13,207 nt of DNA from an uncultured Eubacteriales bacterium (GCA_900548795.1 URLT01000051.1:1-13207); one strand, 5' to 3'; positions 1 through 6,461 are shown, counted from the first letter of the stretch. A program made the numbers and translations. Notes: generated from the sequence alone by a model not told the origin.

Positions 1-306
1 GAGGCCGACCTTGCGGTCTTCGGCAACGGAGCCGTCGATGCAGAAGGACTGAAGACCCACGCCGATGAGCTTGGCAGCCTCGGCAGCGGACTTCACGCCG
101 GACTTGAGCGCGATGGCCGCGCCGACGGTGTACGCCCAGCAGGCGTTTTCAAAGCAGATGGGCTGAATGCCCTTGACAATCTCATACGGGTCAAAGCCCT
201 TGGCCTTGCAGATCTCGCGGCACTCCTCGACGGAGGAAATACCGTACTGAGCGAGGACGCCGTTGATCTTGTCGATTCTTCTCTCGTAATTTTCAAATAA
301 AGCCAT
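1..306 (-). CDS. GGGtGRT-family protein, N-terminal 102 residues (runs off left edge)
   Basis: The reading frame starts at ATG 306-304 and stays open to base 1, giving 102 residues beginning MALFENYERRIDKINGVL. An AGGGAGGA ribosome binding site lies about 8 bases upstream. Recognisable stretches are IQPICFENACWAYTVGAAIA (about residues 48-67) and LQSFCIDGSVAEDRKVGL (85-102), which I recall from the GGGtGRT family. That family is named for a glycine-rich motif that would lie beyond the window edge, so the naming motif itself is not seen. Cysteines are present at about 34, 39, 52, 57 and 88. The gene follows the NifU-like gene by 18 bp and almost certainly shares its promoter. The family has no established biochemical function that I know of; pairing with a scaffold-like protein suggests a role linked to Fe-S clusters, which is inference. 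The 3' end is missing because of the window edge, not a mutation. Confidence 0.85.
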   Translation of the reverse strand, partial: MALFENYERRIDKINGVLAQYGISSVEECREICKAKGFDPYEIVKGIQPICFENACWAYTVGAAIALKSGVKSAAEAAKLIGVGLQSFCIDGSVAEDRKVGL

Positions 307-324
307 TGTTTCGTCCTCCCTTCC

Positions 325-1017
325 TTATTCCTGACGCGGGTCAATGTACTTGACCGCGCTGTTCCACTGGCCGTAGTGACCCTTGGCCTTCTCAAGCGCT
401 TCGTTGGCGTCGATGCCCTTCTTGACGAAGTCCATCATCTTGCCGAGGTTGACGAACTCGTAGCCGATGATCTCGTCCTGCGCGTTGAGCGCCATCTTGG
501 TGCAGTAACCCTCAGCCATCTCGAGATAACGGGGGCCTTTCTCGTTGGTAGCGAACATCGTACCGACCTGAGAGCGAAGACCCTTGCCAAGATCTTCAAG
601 GGATGCGCCGACGGCAAGGCCGCCCTCAGAGAAGGCAGACTGGGTGCGGCCGTAGACGATCTGCAGGAACAGCTCGCGCATGGCGGTGTTGATGGCGTCG
701 CAGACGAGGTCGGTGTTCAGAGCCTCGAGGATGGTCTTGCCGATGAGGATCTCGGAGGCCATGGCCGCCGAATGGGTCATGCCGGAGCAGCCGAGCGTTT
801 CGATCAGCGCTTCTTCAATGACGCCGTTCTTGACGTTCAGGGTCAGCTTGCAGGCGCCCTGCTGCGGCGCGCACCAGCCGACGCCGTGCGTGAAGCCGGA
901 AATATCCGAGATTTCCTTCGCCTGCACCCACTTGCCCTCTTCGGGGATGGGAGCCGGGCCGTGGTATGCGCCCTTGGCAACGGGACACATGTGCTGAACT
1001 TCAGTTGTGTAAATCAT
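325..1017 (-). CDS. NifU-like iron-sulfur cluster assembly scaffold protein
   Basis: This 230-residue protein resembles the NifU/IscU N-terminal scaffold fold, on which Fe-S clusters are built before transfer to apoproteins. Visible features are GVGWCAPQQGACKLTL (about 46-61), an ETLGCSGMTHSAAMASEIL block (73-91) and DLVCDAI (103-109); cysteines at 11, 49, 56, 77 and 106 are candidate cluster or metal ligands. It is longer than IscU (about 130 aa), with an extra C-terminal half ending KYIDPRQE that is not part of classical NifU. I chose ATG 1017, not the in-frame ATG at 1035, because a GAAAGGA site sits about 8 bases before 1017 and the upstream ATG has no site of its own. It leads a two-gene unit with the GGGtGRT gene. 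Scaffold activity is inferred from family similarity; its real clients and partner are unknown. Confidence 0.85.
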   Translation of the reverse strand: MIYTTEVQHMCPVAKGAYHGPAPIPEEGKWVQAKEISDISGFTHGVGWCAPQQGACKLTLNVKNGVIEEALIETLGCSGMTHSAAMASEILIGKTILEALNTDLVCDAINTAMRELFLQIVYGRTQSAFSEGGLAVGASLEDLGKGLRSQVGTMFATNEKGPRYLEMAEGYCTKMALNAQDEIIGYEFVNLGKMMDFVKKGIDANEALEKAKGHYGQWNSAVKYIDPRQE

Positions 1018-1092
1018 TGCATAAATCCTTTCCATGCGCCGTTTTGGATCGGGCGCAAAATTTCCATATCGAGAAGGACGTCGGGAAGTGCT

Positions 1093-1110
1093 TAGTCCTG
1101 TCGAACACTA
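1093..1110. promoter_or_regulatory. Imperfect inverted repeat over the predicted start site (possible operator)
   Basis: TAGT at 1093-1096 and ACTA at 1107-1110 form the outer arms of an 18-bp partly symmetric sequence with few inner matches. It lies directly downstream of the -10 box, covering about +1 to +17 of the scaffold-gene transcript, where a repressor would block transcription. Rrf2/IscR-type regulators commonly control Fe-S genes, but I cannot match this site to a known motif. The symmetry is weak and could be chance. Confidence 0.2.
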
Positions 1111-1115
1111 GAAGT

Positions 1116-1144
1116 ATTATATCGAATCGTGTCGGAATTGTCAA
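1116..1144 (-). promoter_or_regulatory. Consensus SigA promoter for the NifU-like/GGGtGRT unit
   Basis: On the minus strand, TTGACA (1144-1139) is followed by a 17-base spacer and TATAAT (1121-1116). Both hexamers match the housekeeping sigma consensus exactly at the ideal spacing. The start site is predicted near 1109, giving a leader of about 90 bases before ATG 1017. It lies only a few bases past the stop codon of the RluA-family gene, so the pair of genes has its own promoter. Confidence 0.85.
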
Positions 1145-1151
1145 CGCGATT

Positions 1152-2126
1152 TCACGATTTTTGCCGCAGAGCCGGGCAATCGGGGAAGAATTCCGCCACA
1201 AACGGAACGTCCGCAACGGCAAAGCTGCGCCCGTTGAGGTAATCGAGCGACCCGGCGTCGGTCGTGAAGCGGAAGGTCAGGCGGTAGGAATAGAGCGCCT
1301 GATATTTTTGGCGGCGGTCGGCTCTGCCGTATTTTCCGTCCCCGAGCAGCGGATGCCCCGCGTGGGCGAACTGCGCGCGGATCTGGTGCGTCCGGCCGGT
1401 GACGAGCTCGCACTCGACGAGCGACAGTCCGTTGCGGCTCTCCAGCGTGCGGTAGCGCGTTTCGCAGGTCTTCGCGCCCCTTTGCGGCGCGTCGGTCACA
1501 TAGACGCGGTTCTGGACGGCGTCCTTGAACAGAAAGCCCTTCAGCACGCCGCTTGCGGGTCTCGGCGTGCCCTCGACCACCGCCAGATAGCGCTTGTCCA
1601 GCTCGCGATCCTTGATCTTCTGGTTCATGACGCGCAGCGCCTCGGCCGTTTTGGCCGCAATGACGATGCCGCCGGTGTTGCGGTCGATGCGGTTGCAGAG
1701 CGCCGGGGTGAAGCTGGCCTCCTCGCGCGGACGCCACTCGCGCTTTTGATAAAGGTAGGCCAGAATGTGGTCGATGAGCGTCCTGCCCGGCTCCGCGCCG
1801 TCGTGCGGGTGCACCGGGATGCCGGGCTGCTTGTCGACCAAAAGCAGATTTTCGTCCTCGTAGACCACCGTCAGGCGCGGCACGGCGACGGTCAGATAGG
1901 CGTTGTCCGCCGTGGGTACGTCGAAAAATTCGTCGTTGATATATAGCTGCAGGGTGTCGCCCTCAAGCAGGCGGTCGTCGCGCTGCGCCCGCGCGCCGTT
2001 GCGCTTGATGCGCTTCAGGCGGATATATTTCTGCGCCAGAGACGCGGGCAGAAGCGGCACGGCCTTGGCCAAAAAGCGGTCGAGCCGCTGCCCGGCGTCG
2101 TTCGGACCGATGGTAAATTCCTTCAT
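1152..2126 (-). CDS. RluA-family pseudouridine synthase
   Basis: This 324-residue enzyme would convert specific uridines in rRNA or tRNA to pseudouridine. An N-terminal S4-like RNA-binding domain spans about residues 10-65 (AGQRLDRFLAKAVP, then YIRLKRIKRNG), followed by the RluA catalytic domain. The active-site motif reads NRIDRNTGG (145-153) with the catalytic Asp at 148; the more common form is HRLDRxTSG, so His and Ser are replaced. The conserved GRTHQIRAQFAHAGHPLLGD block is at 244-263. Length fits the S4-containing RluC/RluD-type subgroup. ATG 2126 follows a GGAG site 6-7 bases upstream. The gene is divergent from yceD, and the next promoter begins 8 bp after its stop with no terminator between. 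Target site cannot be told from sequence. Confidence 0.92.
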   Translation of the reverse strand: MKEFTIGPNDAGQRLDRFLAKAVPLLPASLAQKYIRLKRIKRNGARAQRDDRLLEGDTLQLYINDEFFDVPTADNAYLTVAVPRLTVVYEDENLLLVDKQPGIPVHPHDGAEPGRTLIDHILAYLYQKREWRPREEASFTPALCNRIDRNTGGIVIAAKTAEALRVMNQKIKDRELDKRYLAVVEGTPRPASGVLKGFLFKDAVQNRVYVTDAPQRGAKTCETRYRTLESRNGLSLVECELVTGRTHQIRAQFAHAGHPLLGDGKYGRADRRQKYQALYSYRLTFRFTTDAGSLDYLNGRSFAVADVPFVAEFFPDCPALRQKS

Positions 2127-2176
2127 AAAGCTTCTCCGTTTTCGTGCAAACGATACCTGTTTTGCCGTATGGAATT

Positions 2177-2205
2177 ACTATGCGCCAAAATTGCGCGAAA
2201 GTCAA
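2177..2205 (-). promoter_or_regulatory. Candidate promoter for the RluA-family gene
   Basis: TTGACT (2205-2200) and CATAGT (2182-2177) on the minus strand are separated by 17 bases. The -35 box matches 5 of 6 and the -10 box 4 of 6. It lies about 50 bp upstream of the start codon in the divergent intergenic region. It is weaker than the yceD promoter facing the other way. Confidence 0.4.
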
Positions 2206-2235
2206 GCAAAAAACAGGAAAAAATCAAAAAAGCAT

Positions 2236-2264
2236 TTGACAAACGGGGGAAAAGCGGATATAAT
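2236..2264 (+). promoter_or_regulatory. Consensus SigA promoter for yceD-rpmF
   Basis: TTGACA (2236-2241), a 17-base spacer and TATAAT (2259-2264) match the consensus at all 12 positions. The predicted start near 2271 gives a leader of about 27 bases before ATG 2298. A strong constitutive promoter fits a ribosomal-protein unit. Confidence 0.85.
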
Positions 2265-2297
2265 ATCATTCGCACGACTATGAAACAGAGGTTTGCT

Positions 2298-2804
2298 ATG
2301 CTGTTAAGGTTGTCAAAGCTCATAGAAGCGCCGGACGGCGTGCAGCCCTTCGAGACGTCGCTGGATCTCTCCGAGCTGGATTTCGGCGGGCAGAAGCCCG
2401 TTCAGGAGCCGGTTCAGGCGGTCGGCAGCGTTCGGAACACGGCGGGCGTCCTGATCCTGGAGGCGGTGCTCACGACCACGCTCCACGCGGTCTGCGACCG
2501 CTGCGCCGCGCCCTTCTGCCAAAAGCTGACGCTCCCTGCCCGCGCGGTTTTGACGCGCAGTCTTGAAAACGAGGACGAGGCGGACGAATGGACGTTTCTG
2601 CTTGAGGACGACTGCGTCGATCTTGACGAGGTGCTGACCACTGCGTTCGTGCTGCAAATGGATTCCAAGCTGCTGTGCAGGCCGGACTGCAAGGGTCTGT
2701 GCTTCCGCTGCGGAAAGAATCTGAACGACGGCGCTTGCGATTGCCGTCCCGAACCTGATCCCCGTTTGGCTGTCCTCGGGCAGCTTTTGAAGGATAAGAA
2801 GTAG
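2298..2804 (+). CDS. yceD: YceD/DUF177 family protein (rRNA metabolism, upstream of rpmF)
   Basis: A 168-residue member of the DUF177 (YceD) family, which is very often encoded directly before rpmF and has been linked to 23S rRNA accumulation in bacteria and plastids. The family core is visible as a CDRC pair (66 and 69) in the first half and the C-terminal CRPDCKGLCFRCGKNLNDG segment (127-145), with further cysteines at 147 and 149. These Cys pairs suggest a zinc site. An acidic stretch (NEDEADEWTFLLEDDCVDLDE) lies at about 91-111. Upstream in-frame ATGs exist at 2169 and 2280, but 2169 lies before the promoter and 2280 has no ribosome binding site, whereas ATG 2298 follows AGAGG at 6 bases. 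The gene is 32 bp from rpmF and the two are surely co-transcribed. Exact molecular role is not settled for the family. Confidence 0.9.
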   Translation: MLLRLSKLIEAPDGVQPFETSLDLSELDFGGQKPVQEPVQAVGSVRNTAGVLILEAVLTTTLHAVCDRCAAPFCQKLTLPARAVLTRSLENEDEADEWTFLLEDDCVDLDEVLTTAFVLQMDSKLLCRPDCKGLCFRCGKNLNDGACDCRPEPDPRLAVLGQLLKDKK

Positions 2805-2836
2805 AAAATTCAACTCTGACCGAGGAGGTGTCATTC

Positions 2837-3025
2837 ATGGCTGTCCCTAAGTGTAAGGTTTCCAAGGCAAGACGGGATAAGAGACGTAGCTCTCATTGGA
2901 AGCTGTCTGTGCCCGGCGTGGTCGCTTGCCCCAAGTGCGGCGAGCCGCGTCTGCCCCACAGAGCTTGCAAGAAATGCGGTACCTACAATGGCCGCGAGGT
3001 TCTTGCCGTTGCCGAGGCAAAGTGA
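2837..3025 (+). CDS. rpmF: 50S ribosomal protein L32
   Basis: The 62-residue protein begins MAVPKCKVSKARRDKRRSSHWKL in standard L32 form and carries a zinc-ribbon pattern of CPKCG (about 33-37) and CKKCG (about 46-50). All four ribbon cysteines are kept, so this is the zinc-containing version of L32, a structural protein of the large ribosomal subunit. ATG 2837 is preferred over an in-frame GTG at 2828 because a GAGGAGG site lies directly upstream and the GTG falls inside that site. The gene ends three bases before a strong terminator, closing the yceD-rpmF unit. Confidence 0.97.
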   Translation: MAVPKCKVSKARRDKRRSSHWKLSVPGVVACPKCGEPRLPHRACKKCGTYNGREVLAVAEAK

Positions 3026-3027
3026 TC

Positions 3028-3074
3028 AAAAAACGCGCTGCGGAGTTTTTAAGAAGCTCTGCGGCGCGTTTTTT
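3028..3074 (+). terminator. Intrinsic terminator of yceD-rpmF
   Basis: An 18-base arm at 3028-3045 pairs along its whole length with 3057-3074, using two G-U pairs, around an 11-base loop. The GC-rich core ends in a run of six T on the plus strand (3069-3074), with matching A's on the 5' side. It begins three bases after the rpmF stop codon. The A-tract/T-tract symmetry means it could also act weakly on minus-strand transcripts. Confidence 0.9.
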
Positions 3075-3182
3075 GCGCTCATATCGGGCGACTTGCGTTC
3101 GACGCGCTTCGCCGGGCTTGCGCCCTTCTTGAGGGCATCGCGCGGCGGCGAATGCGATCAACGAGCCGCGTCCGCGGTTTTG

Positions 3183-3342
3183 GGAACCTCTGATTAAATC
3201 GCAAGAGTGGTCAGCGAGGGATTTTGTTTCCAAATTGAGGTTTGGAAATCGCAGGAATACTTTGTGTATTTCAAGATTTTCAAACCGATAAGTTGGGACA
3301 AAAGACCCGCTGAGCGCCGCAGACGATTTATTCAGAGGTTCC
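3183..3342. mobile_element. MITE-like palindromic element, 160 bp
   Basis: The ends are 19-bp terminal inverted repeats: GGAACCTCTGATTAAATCG at 3183-3201 and its complement at 3324-3342, with one mismatch. Complementarity continues inward in register through blocks TCAGCG, TTTTGT, GGTTTG, AAATC and GAATAC, so the whole element folds into one long imperfect hairpin centred near 3263. TTTG flanks both sides (3179-3182 and 3343-3346), a possible 4-bp target duplication. It contains no coding capacity. Size, terminal repeats and palindromy fit a miniature inverted-repeat transposable element moved in trans. I cannot assign the parent insertion-sequence family. A structured intergenic RNA repeat is the alternative. 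Confidence 0.65.
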
Positions 3343-3362
3343 TTTGTTCTTTCTTCCATGTA

Positions 3363-3405
3363 AACGCGCCTGTGGGCGGCGAGAAATGCCGCTCACAGGC
3401 GCGTT
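3363..3405. terminator. Terminator-type hairpin between the element and ileS, possibly bidirectional
   Basis: Arms at 3363-3380 and 3388-3405 (AACGCGCCTGTGGGCGGC and its complement) pair over 18 bp with one G-U pair and a 7-base loop. On the plus strand it ends GTTTTCGTTC; on the minus strand it ends GTTTACATGG. It lies 123 bp beyond the ileS stop, so it may end ileS transcription and back up the rpmF terminator. The T-tracts are short in both directions. Confidence 0.6.
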
Positions 3406-3471
3406 TTCGTTCATTTATGCGCGTCTCATGCAGAATCTGACGCGCCGTTGGCGCTATAAAAATCGCTTCAA

Positions 3472-3520
3472 GGGAAGCTCTGATTCAATCGCAAGAGCGG
3501 TCAGCGAGGGATTTTGTTCC
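3472..3520 (+). repeat. Half copy of the MITE-like element (one arm only)
   Basis: Bases 3472-3520 match 3182-3230 at 45 of 49 positions with a constant offset of 290, covering the outer left arm including the terminal repeat. The match stops abruptly at 3520, eight bases before the ileS stop codon, and no opposite arm follows. This looks like a decayed or deleted second insertion. Its outer end faces the right end of the full element, so the two are head to head around the 3363-3405 hairpin. Confidence 0.75.
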
Positions 3521-3527
3521 GATAGGA

Positions 3528-6323
3528 TCAGCCCTCCATGGCTGCCATGACGGCGGCGCAGCGCGGGCAGAGGCCGTCGGCGTTGGCGCGGGTGGAGTGC
3601 ATCCAGCAGCGCGGGCACTTCACGCCGTCGGCGTTGCGCACCTCGATGTGCAGGCCGGGGAAGCGCTCGCCTCTGCCGACAACGCTGTCCTCGCGCGGCT
3701 TCTCGCCCAGCGCGACGTCCGAGACGATGAACAGCTCGGCCAGATTCAGCCCCTTGACCGCCTCAACGGCGGCGCGGGCGGCCTCGTCCTCGGCCGTGAG
3801 CACAACGTGCGCCTCGAGCGCCTTGCCGATGCGCTTGTCCGCGCGGGCGGCCTCAAGCACGCTGTTGACGTCGCTGCGCAGGGCAATGAGGGTGTCCCAC
3901 TTGGCCATGGCCTCGTCGGACAGGGCGTAGGCCGTGTAGGGCTTGACCATCTCGTTGAGCACGACGTTGCGGGCATCGTCCCCGGCGCGGTGCGGCATGG
4001 CCTGCCAGATCTCGTCGCAGGTGAAGGCCAAGATCGGCGCGTACATTCTCGCCATGGCGTCAAGGATGAGCCAGAGCGCAGTCTGGGCGCTGCGGCGCTT
4101 GAGGCCGTTGCGCTCCTCGCAATAGAGACGATCCTTGAGAATGTCCAGATAGAAGCTCGACAGCTCCACGACGCAGAAATCGTTGATCGCGTGGGTCAAA
4201 ACATGGAACTCGTAGTTGTCATAGGCGCGGAAGCCCGTCTCGATGAGGGCGTTGAGCTTCGTGATCGCCCAGCGGTCCAGCTCGAGCATCTCCTCCGGAG
4301 CGACCAGCTCGTCGGCATTGAAGCCGTCGAGGTTGCCGAGGCAGTAGCGCGCGGTGTTGCGGAATTTCAGGTAGCTCTGCGAGAGCTGCTTGAAGATCTC
4401 CTTCGAGCAGCGGACGTCCGCGCGGTAATCCGCCGACGCCGCCCACAGGCGGACGATGTCCGCGCCGAAATCGCGGATCAGCTCGGCCGGGTCGACGCCG
4501 TTGCCGAGGGACTTGTGCATGGCCTTGCCCTCGCCGTCGACCGTCCAGCCGTGCGTCAGGCACTTGCGGAACGGAGCGCCCGCGCCGAGCGCGCCGACGC
4601 TCGTCAGCAGGCTCGACTGGAACCAGCCGCGGTACTGGTCGGCGCCCTCGAGATACATGGTCGCCGGCCACTGCTCGGGGTGCTCACGGCGCAGGGAGGC
4701 GATGTGCGTCGAGCCGGAGTCGAACCAGCCGTCGAGGGTGTCGCTCTCCTTTTCAAAGGACGCGCCGCCGCAGTGCGGGCAGCGCAGCCCGTCGGGGATC
4801 AGGTCGGCAGCCTCGTGGGCAAACCAGAAGTTCGAGCCGTGCTCGTCAAAGAGCTTGGAGATATGAGCGATCGTCTCGGGCGTGCAGACGGGCTTGCCGC
4901 AATCCTTGCAGTAGAACACCGGGATCGGCAGACCCCAGCGGCGCTGACGGGAGATGCACCAGTCGGCGCGGTCGCGGATCATGGCGACCATGCGCTCCTT
5001 GCCCCACGCGGGCAGCCACTGCACGTTGTCGCAGGCGGCGACGGCCTCGTCCTTGAAGCGCTCGACGGAGCAGAACCACTGCGGCGTGGCGCGGAAGATG
5101 ATCGGGCTCTTGCAGCGCCAGCAGTGCGGATAGCTGTGGACGATCTCCTCGGAGGCCAGCAGCATCCCGGAGGCCTTCATATCCGCGAGGATGACGGGGT
5201 TGGATTCCTCGGTCTTCATGCCGGCGTATTTCCCGGCGTAGTCGGTGTGGCGGCCGCGGTCGTCGACCGGAACGACCAGCTCCATGCCGTAGCGGCGGCA
5301 GGTCTGATAGTCGTCGGCGCCGAAGCCCGGCGCGGTGTGGACGCAGCCCGTGCCGGAGTCCATCGTGACGTATTCGGCGTTGAGCAGGCGCGAGGTCTTG
5401 TCCAGGAACGGGTGCTTGGCCAGCATATTTTCAAAGAAGCTGCCCGGATGCGTCTCGACGATCTCATAATGCGCGATCCCGGCGACCTGCATGACCTTCT
5501 CGGCCAGCGCCTCGGCGACGATATACAGCTCGCCGTTGTCGGCCTTGACGATGGCGTAGCTCTCGCGCGGGTGCAGCGAAATGCCCATGTTGCCGGGAAG
5601 CGTCCAGATCGTGGTCGTCCAGATCACGAAGAAGAGCTTGCTGTGGTCGAGGTGGGGCAGCTTGCCCAGATCGTCCTGCATCGGGAACTTGACGTAAACG
5701 GTCGTGCAGGGGTCGTCCTGATATTCGATCTCGGCCTCGGCAAGCGCCGTCTCGTCCTTCGAGCACCAGTAGACGGGCTTGAGCCCCTTATAGATGTAGC
5801 CCTTGCGGTACATCTCGCCGAAGACCTTGACCTCCTCGGCCTCGAAGTGTCTGTCCATCGTGCGGTAGGGATGCGCCCAGTCGCCCAGCACGCCCAGACG
5901 GCGGAAGCCCGTCATCTGCCGCTGGATGAACTCCTCGGCAAACTTCTCGCAGGCGTCGCGGAACTCGGTGACGGGCATGGTCTTGTGGTTGAGCTTGTTT
6001 TTCTTGATGATGGCCGACTCGATCGGCATCCCGTGGTTATCCCAGCCGGGGGTATAGGGCGTGTAATAGCCGCGCATGGCATAGGAGCGGACGATGAAGT
6101 CCTTGAGGGTCTTGTTCAGCGCGTGACCCATGTGGATGTCTCCGTTGGAGAACGGGGGGCCGTCGTGCAGCACAAAGGCGGGCTTGCCCTCGTTTTTCTT
6201 GAGCAGCAGGCTGTAGACGTCGATCTTGTTCCAGTTCTCCAGCATCGGCGGCTCGCGGCTCGGCAGACCGGCGCGCATCGGAAAATCGGTTTTCGGGGTG
6301 ATGATGGTGTTCTTGTAGTCCAT
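3528..6323 (-). CDS. ileS: Isoleucyl-tRNA synthetase
   Basis: This 931-residue class I synthetase charges tRNA-Ile with isoleucine in the cytosol. Nucleotide-binding signatures are HMGH (64-67, the HIGH motif) and KAMHKSLGN (600-608, the KMSKS loop with His in place of the first Ser). The editing domain shows WTTTIWTLPGN (235-245) and GTGCVHTAPGFG (324-335). Paired cysteines lie in the catalytic insert (CKDC 472-475, CPHC 515-518), and the C-terminal zinc finger uses Cys 903, 906, 919 and 922, typical of bacterial IleRS. GWDNHGMPIE (93-102) replaces the more common WDCHGLPIE. ATG 6323 (MDYKNTI) follows GGAGG by 5 bases; the in-frame ATG at 6341 has no site. Expression should be controlled by the T-box leader upstream. 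The gene is last in the minus-strand cluster. Confidence 0.97.
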   Translation of the reverse strand: MDYKNTIITPKTDFPMRAGLPSREPPMLENWNKIDVYSLLLKKNEGKPAFVLHDGPPFSNGDIHMGHALNKTLKDFIVRSYAMRGYYTPYTPGWDNHGMPIESAIIKKNKLNHKTMPVTEFRDACEKFAEEFIQRQMTGFRRLGVLGDWAHPYRTMDRHFEAEEVKVFGEMYRKGYIYKGLKPVYWCSKDETALAEAEIEYQDDPCTTVYVKFPMQDDLGKLPHLDHSKLFFVIWTTTIWTLPGNMGISLHPRESYAIVKADNGELYIVAEALAEKVMQVAGIAHYEIVETHPGSFFENMLAKHPFLDKTSRLLNAEYVTMDSGTGCVHTAPGFGADDYQTCRRYGMELVVPVDDRGRHTDYAGKYAGMKTEESNPVILADMKASGMLLASEEIVHSYPHCWRCKSPIIFRATPQWFCSVERFKDEAVAACDNVQWLPAWGKERMVAMIRDRADWCISRQRRWGLPIPVFYCKDCGKPVCTPETIAHISKLFDEHGSNFWFAHEAADLIPDGLRCPHCGGASFEKESDTLDGWFDSGSTHIASLRREHPEQWPATMYLEGADQYRGWFQSSLLTSVGALGAGAPFRKCLTHGWTVDGEGKAMHKSLGNGVDPAELIRDFGADIVRLWAASADYRADVRCSKEIFKQLSQSYLKFRNTARYCLGNLDGFNADELVAPEEMLELDRWAITKLNALIETGFRAYDNYEFHVLTHAINDFCVVELSSFYLDILKDRLYCEERNGLKRRSAQTALWLILDAMARMYAPILAFTCDEIWQAMPHRAGDDARNVVLNEMVKPYTAYALSDEAMAKWDTLIALRSDVNSVLEAARADKRIGKALEAHVVLTAEDEAARAAVEAVKGLNLAELFIVSDVALGEKPREDSVVGRGERFPGLHIEVRNADGVKCPRCWMHSTRANADGLCPRCAAVMAAMEG

Positions 6324-6357
6324 AGTTTCCTCCATAATCATTGCTTCACGGGCTTAC

Positions 6358-6421
6358 GGCGGGCACGGCCGCGCTCCCGGCGAGCGAGGCTCGCTCGGGC
6401 AGGGGCACGGCGCTGTCCGCC
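6358..6421. repeat. GC-rich imperfect inverted repeat between the T-box terminator and the ileS start
   Basis: A perfect inner palindrome CGAGCGAGGCTCGCTCG (6381-6397) sits inside weaker outer complementarity (GGCGGGCA near 6358-6365 against TGTCCGCC at 6414-6421). The leader RNA here could form a long hairpin after the T-box terminator and about 35 bases upstream of the ileS start. It has no U-tract, so it is not a second terminator. It may affect mRNA stability or ribosome access, or be neutral GC-rich spacer. Confidence 0.45.
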
Positions 6422-6422
6422 G

Positions 6423-6461
6423 AAAAAACACGCCCCGTCTCCTTCAAGAGACAGGGCGTGT
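6423..6461 (-). terminator. T-box intrinsic terminator
   Basis: On the minus strand, 14-base arms (6461-6448 and 6441-6428) pair with one G-U pair around a 6-base loop, followed by six T's (6428-6423). The T-box core lies directly upstream and would form the competing antiterminator. It should stop transcription when tRNA-Ile is charged. Confidence 0.92.

Larger units (their letters stand above)
3026..3527. other. Convergent non-coding region between rpmF and ileS
   Basis: About 500 bases without a credible gene. From left to right it holds the rpmF terminator (3028-3074), a GC-rich stretch at 3075-3182 with short self-complementary pieces but no feature I can name, a MITE-like palindromic element (3183-3342), a terminator-type hairpin (3363-3405), and a half copy of the element (3472-3520) touching the ileS end. 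Short open frames here lack ribosome binding sites and any recognisable protein. The central part of the element is much more AT-rich than the flanking genes. Confidence 0.8.

Noticed and set aside
376..1946. Long plus-strand open frames opposite the NifU-like and RluA-family genes
   Set aside because: They are antisense shadows: low-complexity Arg/Ala/Leu-rich translations with no family resemblance, crossing a well-defined promoter.
3075..3182. GC-rich stretch with short inverted pieces after the rpmF terminator, considered as a structured RNA or gene remnant
   Set aside because: Pairings are short and mutually exclusive, and no promoter or family signature is visible; nothing firm can be said.
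2847..3359. Minus-strand open frame across rpmF and the downstream gap
   Set aside because: It overlaps a certain ribosomal protein gene and a terminator and has no recognisable content.
3207..3440. Small plus-strand open frames in the rpmF-ileS gap
   Set aside because: They cross the palindromic element and the terminator hairpin, lack good ribosome binding sites, and resemble no known small protein.
3183..3520. CRISPR array
   Set aside because: The repeat occurs only as one full inverted pair and one half copy, with no regular spacers and no cas genes.
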